From: Clostridia bacterium
GTDB lineage: Bacteria; Bacillota; Clostridia; Oscillospirales; Acutalibacteraceae
Reading direction: 5' to 3'
Assembly: GCA_017399065.1 (NCBI GenBank)
Contig: JAFQEL010000015.1
Location: 1-38,760 of the forward strand
DNA length: 38,760 nt
Positions 6,785-15,909 of the stretch are shown piece after piece. The translations under genes and the position numbers were made by a program. The notes beneath the pieces are model-generated. The model searched no databases. It saw nothing but the letters and a program-made list of their open reading frames with translations, and was not told the DNA's origin. Positions within the stretch are counted from its first letter, which is position 1, and each line of letters begins with the position of its first letter.

Positions 6785-8638
6785 CTACGCATAATACTGC
6801 GCCTGTGCGTTCCAGAGTTCGCTGTATTTGCCGTTGGGGTTTTCGAGGAGAGTTTCGTGTGAGTCGTCCTGAATAAGCTGACCGTTATCGAACACGAGGA
6901 TTCTGTCGCAGAAACGGCAGGATGACAGACGGTGGGAGATATAAACCGCTGTTTTATCCTTAACCATATCATTGAAACGGGAATAGATTTCGTGTTCGGC
7001 TATGGGGTCGAGCGATGCGGTGGGTTCATCGAGGATAACAAATGCAGCATCTTTATATAGTGCTCTTGCGATTGCAAGTTTCTGTGCTTCACCGCCGGAT
7101 ATCTCAACACCGTCTTCTTCAAAATCTTTATAAACGGGAGTTTTGAGTTCCTTTGGCATAGCTTTTACTCGTTCAAGCATACCTGCTTTTTCGAGTGACG
7201 ACCATACTTTTTCTTCGTCATAATCAACTTCTGCCGAAACATTTTCGCCAACGGAAAACGAGAACAGTCTGAAATCCTGAAAGACAACCGAGAACAAATC
7301 CAGATAGTCCTCATAAGCGTATTTCTGAATATCAATTCCGTTGAGGGTGATGTATCCCTCTGTCGGGTCGTAAAGTCGGCAAAGCAATTTTATCATCGTT
7401 GTTTTACCGCTGCCGTTCATACCGACAACCGCAATTCTGTCACCGACCTTAAATTTAAGATTAAGGTTTTTGATAGCGTAGTTTTCTGTGTTCGGATATC
7501 TGAAGCTGACATTGTGAAACTCAATGTCATACTTGTTATCCATTCGCTTTTCGGTGGGGATAGTGCCGTAGTGCATTTCGGTCGGTGTGTCCAGATAGTC
7601 AAAGAATATTTCGAGATAATCGTTATTGGTGCGTAAATCTGTAACAGCACTCGAAAAGATTTCTGCCGCTTCAACAATACGTGCAACGCAGAACTGATAT
7701 TTAATGAAGCCGCCAAGACCAAATGCGCCTATATATGTTTTGAGCGCAACGAACAGATAAGTGGCACCCGTTGTAAGAACATAGAACAAATTGAATCTGT
7801 TGTTTCTTTTTCTTTGAAGAGAAAAGAGTTCTTTACAGCCTTTAATCCATTCATCGTAAACTTTATCAGATGAAAAACGGATAAGCCTTTTCTGGTTGAA
7901 GATGTGAATGTCTTTGCACGCCTTACTGTCATCAATATAATCGTCAAGGTAGTAGTGTAAAAGTCTTTCAATCATTGAATTGCCTTTAATTTTTTCAACA
8001 GAAAGACGGTTGAATTTTGATGTGACTTTATATTCACCGACAGCACAAATGGCAACAAACACGAAGAATGCTATTGTAAATCCCGATGTGTCAATAAATT
8101 TTTCAAAGCCCGACAGAACCTTATCGGAATGCTTAAAAAACAGCTCCATTGAAATAATTGAACACATAACGAGTTTGCTGATGCCTTCAAAAAGCGAAAC
8201 CAAGTTCACCATAAGTTTTCCGAGTCCGCCGGTACCACGGCTGTCGGTTATCAATTGGCGTTTGGCTCTTATCAGCGGATCTTCCATATTCGGGTAGTCC
8301 ATCGAAAAGCTCTTGCCGTTGAGCAAAACCTCTTCCCATTTTTCTGAAATTATATGGAATGTGCGTACTTTACGCCACGAATAATCTCTGAAAATATAAA
8401 GAACTACTTCAGCGGCATACATTGAAAGAAGAAAAACAATCTTTTTGGGATCTCTGTTACCTGTAAGCTCATCAACAATTGAGGCTGTGATGTAATTTGC
8501 GATAACAAAAATAGCCGTGGCAAAAAATGAATAGAGAAAGTTATGCAGAAGAAAATGCGGAGTATTGCTTTCAATAAGCTTAAGAGCTCTCTTTATCATC
8601 CGTAAATCTTCTTTGAGAGTACGCTTATGCTTCTTCAT
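6785..8638 (-). CDS. ABC exporter half-transporter (fused membrane and ATPase domains), second of a pair
   Basis: 617 aa from the ATG at 8638, chosen because GAGGAGG lies nine bases upstream and the next gene's stop overlaps it by 14 bases. The N-terminal half has several hydrophobic helices (HNFLYSFFATAIFVIANYI, FTIAFFVFVAICAV). The C-terminal ATPase has Walker A GMNGSGKTT (406-414), Q-loop VFQDFRLFS (452-460), signature ISGGE (513-517), Walker B AFVILDEP (532-539) and the switch SHR (568-570). Type IV exporter half, likely heterodimerising with the product of the adjacent gene. The substrate is unknown; the upstream GHKL/LytTR regulators suggest a peptide or antimicrobial. Confidence 0.9.
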   Translation of the reverse strand: MKKHKRTLKEDLRMIKRALKLIESNTPHFLLHNFLYSFFATAIFVIANYITASIVDELTGNRDPKKIVFLLSMYAAEVVLYIFRDYSWRKVRTFHIISEKWEEVLLNGKSFSMDYPNMEDPLIRAKRQLITDSRGTGGLGKLMVNLVSLFEGISKLVMCSIISMELFFKHSDKVLSGFEKFIDTSGFTIAFFVFVAICAVGEYKVTSKFNRLSVEKIKGNSMIERLLHYYLDDYIDDSKACKDIHIFNQKRLIRFSSDKVYDEWIKGCKELFSLQRKRNNRFNLFYVLTTGATYLFVALKTYIGAFGLGGFIKYQFCVARIVEAAEIFSSAVTDLRTNNDYLEIFFDYLDTPTEMHYGTIPTEKRMDNKYDIEFHNVSFRYPNTENYAIKNLNLKFKVGDRIAVVGMNGSGKTTMIKLLCRLYDPTEGYITLNGIDIQKYAYEDYLDLFSVVFQDFRLFSFSVGENVSAEVDYDEEKVWSSLEKAGMLERVKAMPKELKTPVYKDFEEDGVEISGGEAQKLAIARALYKDAAFVILDEPTASLDPIAEHEIYSRFNDMVKDKTAVYISHRLSSCRFCDRILVFDNGQLIQDDSHETLLENPNGKYSELWNAQAQYYA

Positions 8639-10445
8639 TTTCTTCCGCCTCCTCTTCATAATATTTGCTTTGAATTCTGAACATCTCGGCATATTTGCCT
8701 GAGCGTGCCATCAGTTCTTCGTGTGTGCCTTCTTCGGCGATTGAGGCATCGTCAAGCAGCACGATTCTGTCACAGAAACGAGTGGATGAAAGTCGGTGGG
8801 AAATATAGATTGAAGTTTTGTTCTTTGAAATTTCGCTGTATTTAAGGTAGATTTCATTTTCTGCTATCGGGTCAAGTGCTGCTGTGGGTTCGTCAAGAAT
8901 AAGCGTCGGTGCATCCTTGTAAATAGCCCTTGCAAGAAGCAGTCTCTGAATTTCACCGCCGGACAATTCAACGGCATTTTCATTAACGTTCTTGACAAGC
9001 AGAGTATTTTCTTTTTCAGGCAGGTTTTGTATTTTTTCATATAAACCTGCTTGACGTATACAGAAATCGAATCTTTCAGCATCACTTTCTCCTGCGGGAA
9101 GCATTGAGACATTTTCGAGAATGGAACAGGGCATAATTCTCGCTTCTTGGAATACAGCAGAAACAGATTTGTAGTATTCATCTCTATTAATCGCTGAAAT
9201 GTCGGTTCCGTTTATTTTGATTGAGCCAGAAGTCGGTTTGTAAAGTCCACTCAGCAGCTTAACAAGCGTTGTTTTACCTGCTCCGTTTACACCGACAAGT
9301 GCAAGCCTTTCACCCGCATTTATTGTCAGGTTTATATTATCGAGTATGACTTTATCCGTTTCAGGATAAGTAAATGAAAGATCTTTGATTTCAATTTTAT
9401 ACGGCTTATCGGCAGGCATAGACTTACCGTTTGCGTTTTCCATCGAATTCTCAATGTCAAGGAATTCACGCAAATCGTTGATAAGCATATTTGAAGGGAT
9501 AATATCAGAAAGCGTTTCACCGATATATTCAACCCAGTGGGTGAAATCCGTAACGGAAACAGCATAGAGCACCAAAGCGGTTTTGGACATTTCTCCGTTA
9601 AGAGCTTCATAGGCTATGTAAGCAAAAACGCCGATTTCAATGCCGACATTCAGAAACAATCTAAGCGTATCGGAAAGAAAATAGTAAAAATACATTTTGT
9701 TTGTCCAGAACTTGCGTTCACCGATGAAGTATTCACTCATCTGCTGAAGATAATCCCTTAAATGGAAAAGACGGATGTCTTTTGCAATGGCAAAGTCACG
9801 GGATGTTTTTGTGATATAGTTCAGTTTTCTGTCAACAGCTGCCAAGGGGTCTTTTGTTTTATTGATAAGTCGGTTCTCGACAAAGGTTGAAACGAACCCT
9901 AAAAGCTGAGCGCCGGTTAGAATGAGTATAAGCCACGGATTCAGTGATGCGGTAATTGTGCCGAATGTGAATATACCGACTATATTTGTAAACATTATCG
10001 AAAATCTTTCCACAAAGCCGTAAACACCATTTGAGCCAAGTGAGTTTTTAGCTTTCTGGTACTTATCTCTTCCGAAAGGACCTTCTGCTATTTCAAAGTC
10101 CATATCCATAATTTTTTCGCCTAAAAGCAAATCAAACTGTCTGTTTATCTCATTCTTTTTTATACAGATTCTCTCATTAAGTCTGTTGGAAATAAAGCTT
10201 GTGAACACAGAAAAAGCCGCAAGCCCAAGGGCAGCCAGAATTATAGAAGAAATTCCTTTTTCATTTTCAATGCACCATGTAAGTGCTGTTACGAAATAGG
10301 CAACAATCAGGTCCATCAGAATAATGAAAGGGGACTGCAGTAAACTTATCGGAACAATAGACTTATCCCATTTGGTAATGGTTTTGAAAATATAAAACAT
10401 ATTGCTGAAAAATGAATGTTTCTTTCTCTTGGGTTTATTGCTCAT
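8625..10445 (-). CDS. ABC exporter half-transporter (fused membrane and ATPase domains), first of a pair
   Basis: 606 aa. Membrane part with helices around IILMDLIVAYFVTALTW, SSIILAALGLAAFSVF and WLILILTGAQLLGFV. The ATPase has Walker A GVNGAGKTT (385-393), signature LSGGE (494-498), Walker B LILDEP (515-520) and the H-loop SHR (549-551). The tail is glutamate-rich (EEEAEENEEA). Ribosome site GAGGTGAT precedes the ATG. The gene follows the histidine kinase after 68 bases that contain a hairpin with a T-run, and overlaps the next ABC gene by 14 bases. The pair resembles heterodimeric exporters controlled by an adjacent AgrC/AgrA-like system. The substrate cannot be read from the sequence. Confidence 0.9.
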   Translation of the reverse strand: MSNKPKRKKHSFFSNMFYIFKTITKWDKSIVPISLLQSPFIILMDLIVAYFVTALTWCIENEKGISSIILAALGLAAFSVFTSFISNRLNERICIKKNEINRQFDLLLGEKIMDMDFEIAEGPFGRDKYQKAKNSLGSNGVYGFVERFSIMFTNIVGIFTFGTITASLNPWLILILTGAQLLGFVSTFVENRLINKTKDPLAAVDRKLNYITKTSRDFAIAKDIRLFHLRDYLQQMSEYFIGERKFWTNKMYFYYFLSDTLRLFLNVGIEIGVFAYIAYEALNGEMSKTALVLYAVSVTDFTHWVEYIGETLSDIIPSNMLINDLREFLDIENSMENANGKSMPADKPYKIEIKDLSFTYPETDKVILDNINLTINAGERLALVGVNGAGKTTLVKLLSGLYKPTSGSIKINGTDISAINRDEYYKSVSAVFQEARIMPCSILENVSMLPAGESDAERFDFCIRQAGLYEKIQNLPEKENTLLVKNVNENAVELSGGEIQRLLLARAIYKDAPTLILDEPTAALDPIAENEIYLKYSEISKNKTSIYISHRLSSTRFCDRIVLLDDASIAEEGTHEELMARSGKYAEMFRIQSKYYEEEAEENEEA

Positions 10446-10475
10446 ATTATCACCTCAATTCATCCGAATTGTACC

Positions 10476-10499
10476 AAAAAGGCAACCAATGAAGGTTGC
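10476..10499 (-). terminator. Internal hairpin/attenuator between kinase and exporter genes
   Basis: On the minus strand, GCAACC-TTCATT-GGTTGC (10499 down to 10482) is followed at once by CTTTTTGG. It is a short terminator-like element that would lower exporter expression relative to the regulators, or mark read-through control. Confidence 0.5.
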
Positions 10500-10513
10500 T
10501 TTTGCACGAACGG

Positions 10514-11257
10514 TCATTTGGTTTGCACGAATGGTAACATTATCTCTGTACCAAATACCCCATCTTCAAACTGACGATTGACAAACCCGTTATATTTATC
10601 AGCAATTCTGTCAACTCTCATAAGTCCGAAACCATGGTTTTCGCCTTTTGAAGATTTATATGCCTTACCTCTTTTAATGGGTGTACCAATCATTGAGTTA
10701 GTAATATTTATGTAAAGCTGTTGTTTGAAAAGACCTATATAAACTCGGATAAATCTTTTCTCTTTGTCTTCAACTTTTTCGCAGGCTTCCATAGCATTAT
10801 CAAGCAAATTGCCTATGATAACACAAAGTTCAACGTCATTAACACTGCACTCTTCGGGGATTGTTGCAGTAACCTCATAAGGAATATTTCTTGCTTTACA
10901 GAGTGCAAGCTTACTGTTGAGAATTGCATCTGCCATAACATTGCCTGTTTTGACAACAGTATCAACCGTGTTAAGGTCAACCGTAAGTTCACCAAGATAA
11001 TTACCGAGTTCGGTAAGATTTCCCATTTCGAGAGATGCACGCATAACCTGAATGTGGTTTTTATAGTCATGACGCCAACCACGCATTGTTTTGTAAATAT
11101 TCTGAACTTCCTCGCAATGTTTTGTGATAAGGTCGTTCTGATACTCGGCAATACGCTTGTCCGTAAAGTTTCGGATATATCTTCTTGTAAAAACAACTGC
11201 CAAAATTATCGCAAGCAAAACACCTGCAACTGCTGCGGCAATAATCCAGTAATTCAT
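10514..11257 (-). CDS. GHKL-type sensor histidine kinase (AgrC-like), small, one membrane segment
   Basis: 247 aa. One N-terminal transmembrane helix (about residues 4-23, IIAAAVAGVLLAIILAVVF), a short coiled linker, then the phosphoacceptor segment WRHDYKNHIQ (61-70, likely His63), N-box NLLDNAMEA (150-158) and G-box HGFGLMRV (208-215) of HATPase_c_5 kinases. AgrC-type kinases normally carry five to seven membrane helices; this one lacks the sensor bundle, so it may sense through the exporter or within the membrane. The start ATG overlaps the regulator's stop (ATGA, 11254-11257), so the two are translationally coupled. Confidence 0.9.
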   Translation of the reverse strand: MNYWIIAAAVAGVLLAIILAVVFTRRYIRNFTDKRIAEYQNDLITKHCEEVQNIYKTMRGWRHDYKNHIQVMRASLEMGNLTELGNYLGELTVDLNTVDTVVKTGNVMADAILNSKLALCKARNIPYEVTATIPEECSVNDVELCVIIGNLLDNAMEACEKVEDKEKRFIRVYIGLFKQQLYINITNSMIGTPIKRGKAYKSSKGENHGFGLMRVDRIADKYNGFVNRQFEDGVFGTEIMLPFVQTK

Positions 11258-11967
11258 TGATTTATACCTCTGTAAAAATTGATAAAAGCCACGTTGACAT
11301 CGTTATACATTCGCCTTGAAACAGGAATAGTTTTTCCGTTGTCAAAGATTACATCTGTTTTGGTGATTCTTGAAACATGTTTAAGATTTGCAATATATGA
11401 ACGGTGACATTGAATGAAACTCTCATCAAGCACTTTTGAAATATCTGAAATTGAGAGCTTAACATTGTATTCGCCGTTTTCGCAAACAACATTGCTCGAA
11501 TGCCCGAAGGCTTCAACATAGATTATATCTTTAAGATTAATTTTGAGGCTTTCATTATCAACGGAAAGAAGAATGAATTTCTCTTCTTTCTTCAGGTTGT
11601 CACAAGCCTTTGAAAGAACCTCAAAAAGCTTTTCTTTCTCAACGGGTTTAATCAAATAATGAAGCGCCGAAACATCATATCCACGGGAGATATAGTCGGG
11701 GAAACCGGTTATGAAAACAATCTGCATACCGCTGTTGGTTTCACGGATCTTTTCGGCAAGCTCAATGCCGTCCATAGCTTTCATCTGAATATCGAGCAGA
11801 AGAATATCGAAGTTTTTATCTTCCTCATACTTGAAAAGAAACGCTTCCGCACTCGCAAAACTCGAAATGTTTACGGTGGTTTTGGTCGCCTTTGCCCACT
11901 CCTGCGTGAGCGATTTCAGATATTCAATTTCAATCAGTTCATCATCGCACACAGCAATATTGAGCAT
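11254..11967 (-). CDS. LytTR-family response regulator (AgrA-like)
   Basis: 237 aa. The receiver domain has the acidic pair DD (8-9), phosphoacceptor Asp59 in LLLDIQM and conserved K in HYLIKPVEKE. The C-terminal LytTR DNA-binding domain (about 135-237) shows DIIYVEAFGHSSNV, SFIQCHRSYIANLKHVSRI and the typical end GKTIPVSRRMYNDV. First gene of the regulator-kinase-exporter-exporter operon; it probably activates this operon or a target elsewhere. A consensus promoter lies about 30-60 bases upstream. Confidence 0.93.
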   Translation of the reverse strand: MLNIAVCDDELIEIEYLKSLTQEWAKATKTTVNISSFASAEAFLFKYEEDKNFDILLLDIQMKAMDGIELAEKIRETNSGMQIVFITGFPDYISRGYDVSALHYLIKPVEKEKLFEVLSKACDNLKKEEKFILLSVDNESLKINLKDIIYVEAFGHSSNVVCENGEYNVKLSISDISKVLDESFIQCHRSYIANLKHVSRITKTDVIFDNGKTIPVSRRMYNDVNVAFINFYRGINQ

Positions 11968-11997
11968 AGAAGTTAGTCCTTTCGTTGGGATAATATA

Positions 11998-12026
11998 ATT
12001 TTAGTTGCAAACGGAATAAATGTCAA
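11998..12026 (-). promoter_or_regulatory. SigA promoter of the LytTR/GHKL/ABC operon
   Basis: On the minus strand TTGACA (12021-12026), 17 bases, TAAAAT (11998-12003). The predicted start is about 24 bases before the response regulator ATG, with AAAGGAC as ribosome site. No obvious LytTR direct-repeat pair was noticed upstream. Confidence 0.7.
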
Positions 12027-12233
12027 TGGGGATGTTGGGAGGAAAAAAATCAAACGCTATATGATCCTCTGCAACAAATTGATTTTCTTGAAATTCAATT
12101 ATCTCGACTATCCATAAAAATAAAAGGTAGCCTTCTATTATGAATTCATTCATTGTTGTAACTTTTATTAGTTGAAGTGAATGTTTATTATCCTGAAATC
12201 TTGTTTTGGTGGTATCTTTATAAGATTGCTCAC
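12027..12233. other. Intergenic stretch between divergent operons, nothing recognised
   Basis: AT-rich and without a convincing open frame on either strand. It holds the upstream sides of the divergent control regions; no strong hairpin or terminator was seen. Confidence 0.4.
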
Positions 12234-12262
12234 TTGCTAAATTGTTCGTTTTGGATTATAAT
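12234..12262 (+). promoter_or_regulatory. Possible upstream promoter of the AAA/protease module
   Basis: TTGCTA (12234-12239), 17 bases, TATAAT (12257-12262). It would give a leader of about 100 bases that runs through the two A-rich direct repeats. Confidence 0.4.
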
Positions 12263-12276
12263 GTTACGGCCGAAGG

Positions 12277-12308
12277 CAAAAAAATACGTTTTTTACAAAA
12301 AAAATACG
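12277..12308 (+). repeat. Pair of A-rich direct repeats upstream of the AAA gene promoter
   Basis: CAAAAAAATACG (12277-12288) and CAAAAAAAATACG (12296-12308), about two helical turns apart, end eight bases before the -35 box. Possible operator or UP element. The C-terminal helix-turn-helix of the downstream AAA protein makes autoregulation conceivable. Confidence 0.45.
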
Positions 12309-12315
12309 CTTTGTG

Positions 12316-12344
12316 TTGACTTTTTAACGATTTAGAGCTACAAT
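12316..12344 (+). promoter_or_regulatory. SigA promoter of the AAA ATPase/subtilase module
   Basis: TTGACT (12316-12321), 17 bases, TACAAT (12339-12344). The predicted start near 12351 leaves only GGAGG and a short spacer before the GTG at 12367. Confidence 0.7.
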
Positions 12345-12366
12345 AAGCAATGTGGAGGCGATGTTT

Positions 12367-13452
12367 GTGTTCTATTCTGAAATTACAAAAATAATTGAAG
12401 CTGGATTAGATCGTGATAAAGATAAAGTTAAAAATTATTCGATACTTCTTGCCAAAAAATTAATGGAAAATGGAGACGAAAAAGCTAGTAAGCGCATCGA
12501 AACTGTGCTGTCTAGAAAGAATTACGGTTCCGCTATTACAGATGCTTTAATTGCTCCGCCTGTTGATCAAGAAAGTCGTTTGGGTATTGTTGATATTGAT
12601 TATTCTCCTATAGCTCCTGATATTATACTTTCAGATCATGTAAAAAAAAGATTAGACGATTTTGAAAACACAGTTAAAATCAAAGATAAGCTTGATGAGT
12701 TGGGAATGCCTTTTAATATGTCTTTACTTTTATACGGCCCTCCCGGATGTGGAAAAACCAGTATTGCAAATTATATTGCTAACAAATTTGAACTTCCTTT
12801 AGTAACTGCTCGACTTGATACTTTAATTTCTTCTTTGCTCGGAAATACAGCCAAAAATTTAAGGAGAATTTTTGAATTTGCAGAGAAACAACCTTGTGTA
12901 TTGTTTTTGGATGAATTTGATGCTATTGCTAAAGCAAGAGACGATAGACATGAATTGGGTGAATTAAAAAGAGTTGTTAACAGTTTGCTTCAAAATATGG
13001 ACGCTTATTGTTCTAACGGAATTTTAATCGCAGCAACAAATCATCAAGAACTGTTAGATGATGCTATTTGGAGAAGGTTTCAAACAGTTATTGATATCCC
13101 TAAGCCATCATGTAATGAGATTGATGAAATGATTCGTGCAACAGCATCACCATTAGATTTGAATGGGATTAGAAAAAAATATTATTATACTATAGTTGAT
13201 CAATTAGAAGGTTTCTCTTATTCAGAAATACAAAATCTAATACAAAATGTTGTGAAACACAAAATAATCGAAGACAATATGATAGCTACAGAGTGTGATT
13301 TTTTGCACGAAATTATTAGTTTTAAATATCATGGAAATCTCACTGATAGTTTGTTGATTAAATATTTACTTGAATGTGGAATACCACAAAAAACTATAGC
13401 AGATAATTTACAAATATCCGTGAGACAAGTAAGAAATGAAATTTCAGATTAA
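12367..13452 (+). CDS. AAA ATPase of an IetAS-like (ATPase + serine protease) module
   Basis: 361 aa from GTG 12367, preferred because GGAGG (12354-12358) lies eight bases upstream; ATG 12361 would be only two bases from it. After an N-terminal helical domain comes a classical AAA core: Walker A GPPGCGKT (about 124-131), Walker B VLFLDEFD (178-185), sensor 1 AATN (222-225) and the arginine pair in IWRRFQ (236-237). The last 35 or so residues (CGIPQKTIADNLQISVRQVRN) look like a helix-turn-helix. The subtilase gene starts 12 bases after the stop. AAA ATPase plus subtilisin-like protease pairs are known as IetAS, first described as a plasmid incompatibility-exclusion/stability module and later listed among anti-phage systems. 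The ATPase probably controls or feeds the protease. Confidence 0.85.
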   Translation: MFYSEITKIIEAGLDRDKDKVKNYSILLAKKLMENGDEKASKRIETVLSRKNYGSAITDALIAPPVDQESRLGIVDIDYSPIAPDIILSDHVKKRLDDFENTVKIKDKLDELGMPFNMSLLLYGPPGCGKTSIANYIANKFELPLVTARLDTLISSLLGNTAKNLRRIFEFAEKQPCVLFLDEFDAIAKARDDRHELGELKRVVNSLLQNMDAYCSNGILIAATNHQELLDDAIWRRFQTVIDIPKPSCNEIDEMIRATASPLDLNGIRKKYYYTIVDQLEGFSYSEIQNLIQNVVKHKIIEDNMIATECDFLHEIISFKYHGNLTDSLLIKYLLECGIPQKTIADNLQISVRQVRNEISD

Positions 13453-13464
13453 GGAGAAGTGTAT

Positions 13465-15819
13465 ATGGATAAAAAATATTTACCAATACAGTTTTTTGAA
13501 AAACGTAAAGATTATGACGATCGTTCTACTGAAGGTGGTGGAGATCAACATTCACCTAATTGGGTTTTAAAAGGTGATGCATTGAACGCTCACTCAACAA
13601 ATCTTAGAAATGATTTAAATAATGTAGTAGAGCATTTTAATAAAAGAAAATCGTTAAATACCGCTTTGCCTATGGTTGTATGTACATCAATAAATGAAAA
13701 GGCAATTGCTAAATCGCATAGAAGTAGTATAGCATCGCTATATGCTACCAGCAACGAAAGTAATGTTTTAGGTTTTTCGGGTAATAGAAGTTTGTTATCT
13801 CTTGTTTATGATGAGAATGTTTTTAATCATATAGATGTCACTTTATCTGATACAAACAATCAAGCAAAATTAATTTCATCTGTTACGAGTATAGAACCGT
13901 TCTATCCTTTTACAAGCAAATATGAAGATGAAAGCGAATTTTATAAGGTTAGACTAATTAACTATAATAATTATGACTTGAATAACGTGGCCAAAATTGT
14001 TTTTGAACAGCAGTGCTCAAAAAACAACATAAGAATAGAACGAAAAACCAAGTTTACATCTGACATGATTATCTATAGAGTTTGTATAGATAGTTTGGAA
14101 CAAATGAAATTGATTGAAGATTTTGAAGCTGTTTATTCGGTCGAAAAACTAGTGCCCATTGTCGCATCTTTAGATGCCTTTGATGACGCATGTCCACTTT
14201 CGCCCAAAACGCCAGACGAAGCTACGGATTATCCAATTGTTGGTGTTTTAGATACCGGCATTTCCAACAATAAATTTCTCAAAACGTGGAAAACACCCAA
14301 TTCTCACGAAAACTATCCTCAACAATATCAAGATAATTCTCATGGTACATTTGTAGCCGGTATAATTGAATATGGAGATGAGTTAAATGGAACATCAAAC
14401 ACTTCTCTAAAAGGCGTCAAACTGTTTGATGCCACTGTATATCCCGACATAAAAAAAGAAACTATATATGTAGACGATTTAATTGAACATATTCGTGAAG
14501 CTGTTGAAAAAAACAACAATATAAAAATTTGGAATTTATCTTTAGGTACTGCTGAAGAGTCATCATTAGACGAATTTTCAGATTTTGGAATGGCACTAGA
14601 CAGTATTCAAGATGAAAATAATGTTCTAATAATTAAATCAGCAGGAAACTGCACAAATTTCACCAAAAATTTACCTAAGAGCAGAATAGCGAAATCTGCA
14701 GACTCTGTTCGTTCTCTTGTCGTTGGTTCTATCGCAGAAACCCAAGGGATATACGACTATTCTGAGCCTAACACACCGTCACCTTTTACAAGAGTTGGAC
14801 CTGGCCCCAGCAATATCATTAAACCGGATTTGGTTTTCTATGGTGGAAACGCTGGGGTATATGGCGGAAGAATTCAAAAAACAGGTGTACCTTCTTTTAG
14901 TATTGGTGGTGATGTAGTGTATGATGCAGGCACTAGTTTTTCTACACCTTGGGTTACAAGGATGGCTGCAGAAATATCTTATCTAATGGATGAAGAATTT
15001 GATCCACTTTTAATAAAAGCATTATTAATACATAATGCCAAATATCCTGCTGGTTGTGGTCTCAATATGGCTGACAAAATTGGTCAAATGGGTTTCGGCA
15101 AACCTTCGAGTGTGAACGATATGCTCTTTAATTCCTCTGATGAGATTACTTTGATTCTCAGGGATACTCTAGACAAAGGAAGCTTTATTGAAATGTTTGA
15201 TTTCCCTTATCCTGATAGTCTAGTTGATGAAAATGGGTATTTTAGTGGACAAATAATAGTTACACTGGTGACCAAATCTATTTTAGACGATAAACAAGCG
15301 GGTGAATACTGTCAATCTAATATTGATATCTTTTTTGGTACTTATCAAAGCGAAAAAGATAGAGATATCACAAAACCTATGATTAAAAATCCAAAAGGAA
15401 TCGATGAAGCAAAAAATTTGCTGTTAGATAATTGTTATAGTACTAGAGCTAAAGGAACATATCCACAAAACGGATTTGAGAGAGAATGCACTTTGGTTAA
15501 ATACGGAAAGAAATTTCATCCAACTAAAAAATATGCTGTAGATTTAAGTGATGTAACACCGTCTAATAAAAAACGTTATCTAGGTAAGGACAGAAAATGG
15601 TATCTTAAGATAGAAGGCCTTTTCAGAGATTTTATCGAGCAAGATGCTATTAATAAGAATTACCAGCTTTCACAAGAATACTGTATGTTGCTTACCATTC
15701 GAGATCCACAAGGTAAAGCTTCTGTATACGATGAAGTGACTCAACAACTTGACATCAAAAACTTTGTACATCACAATATCAATCTTAGGAATGTTATCCA
15801 AATCGAAGAAAATGAATAA
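13465..15819 (+). CDS. Subtilisin-like (S8) serine protease of an IetAS-like module
   Basis: 784 aa from ATG 13465 (AAGGAG eight bases upstream; the GTG at 13459 is too close). No signal peptide, so cytoplasmic. The N-terminal 250 residues form a specific region; the S8 core then shows Asp263 in VGVLDTGIS, His293 in NSHGTFVAG, the oxyanion Asn395 in SAGNC and nucleophile Ser491 in AGTSFSTPWV. A C-terminal beta-rich domain of about 200 residues (FSGQIIVTLVTK, YLGKDRKWYLKIEG, CMLLTIRDPQG) follows, typical for large intracellular subtilases. Co-transcribed with the upstream AAA gene. All catalytic residues are present, so it is probably active once released or activated by the ATPase. Confidence 0.88.
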   Translation: MDKKYLPIQFFEKRKDYDDRSTEGGGDQHSPNWVLKGDALNAHSTNLRNDLNNVVEHFNKRKSLNTALPMVVCTSINEKAIAKSHRSSIASLYATSNESNVLGFSGNRSLLSLVYDENVFNHIDVTLSDTNNQAKLISSVTSIEPFYPFTSKYEDESEFYKVRLINYNNYDLNNVAKIVFEQQCSKNNIRIERKTKFTSDMIIYRVCIDSLEQMKLIEDFEAVYSVEKLVPIVASLDAFDDACPLSPKTPDEATDYPIVGVLDTGISNNKFLKTWKTPNSHENYPQQYQDNSHGTFVAGIIEYGDELNGTSNTSLKGVKLFDATVYPDIKKETIYVDDLIEHIREAVEKNNNIKIWNLSLGTAEESSLDEFSDFGMALDSIQDENNVLIIKSAGNCTNFTKNLPKSRIAKSADSVRSLVVGSIAETQGIYDYSEPNTPSPFTRVGPGPSNIIKPDLVFYGGNAGVYGGRIQKTGVPSFSIGGDVVYDAGTSFSTPWVTRMAAEISYLMDEEFDPLLIKALLIHNAKYPAGCGLNMADKIGQMGFGKPSSVNDMLFNSSDEITLILRDTLDKGSFIEMFDFPYPDSLVDENGYFSGQIIVTLVTKSILDDKQAGEYCQSNIDIFFGTYQSEKDRDITKPMIKNPKGIDEAKNLLLDNCYSTRAKGTYPQNGFERECTLVKYGKKFHPTKKYAVDLSDVTPSNKKRYLGKDRKWYLKIEGLFRDFIEQDAINKNYQLSQEYCMLLTIRDPQGKASVYDEVTQQLDIKNFVHHNINLRNVIQIEENE

Positions 15820-15909
15820 TACTGTTTCATAATATATTTATGAATAGGTATGATTTTATCAAGAATCATAGAGTTCTATTAAGTTAATTATTGTGAAAAT
15901 AGTGCGACA

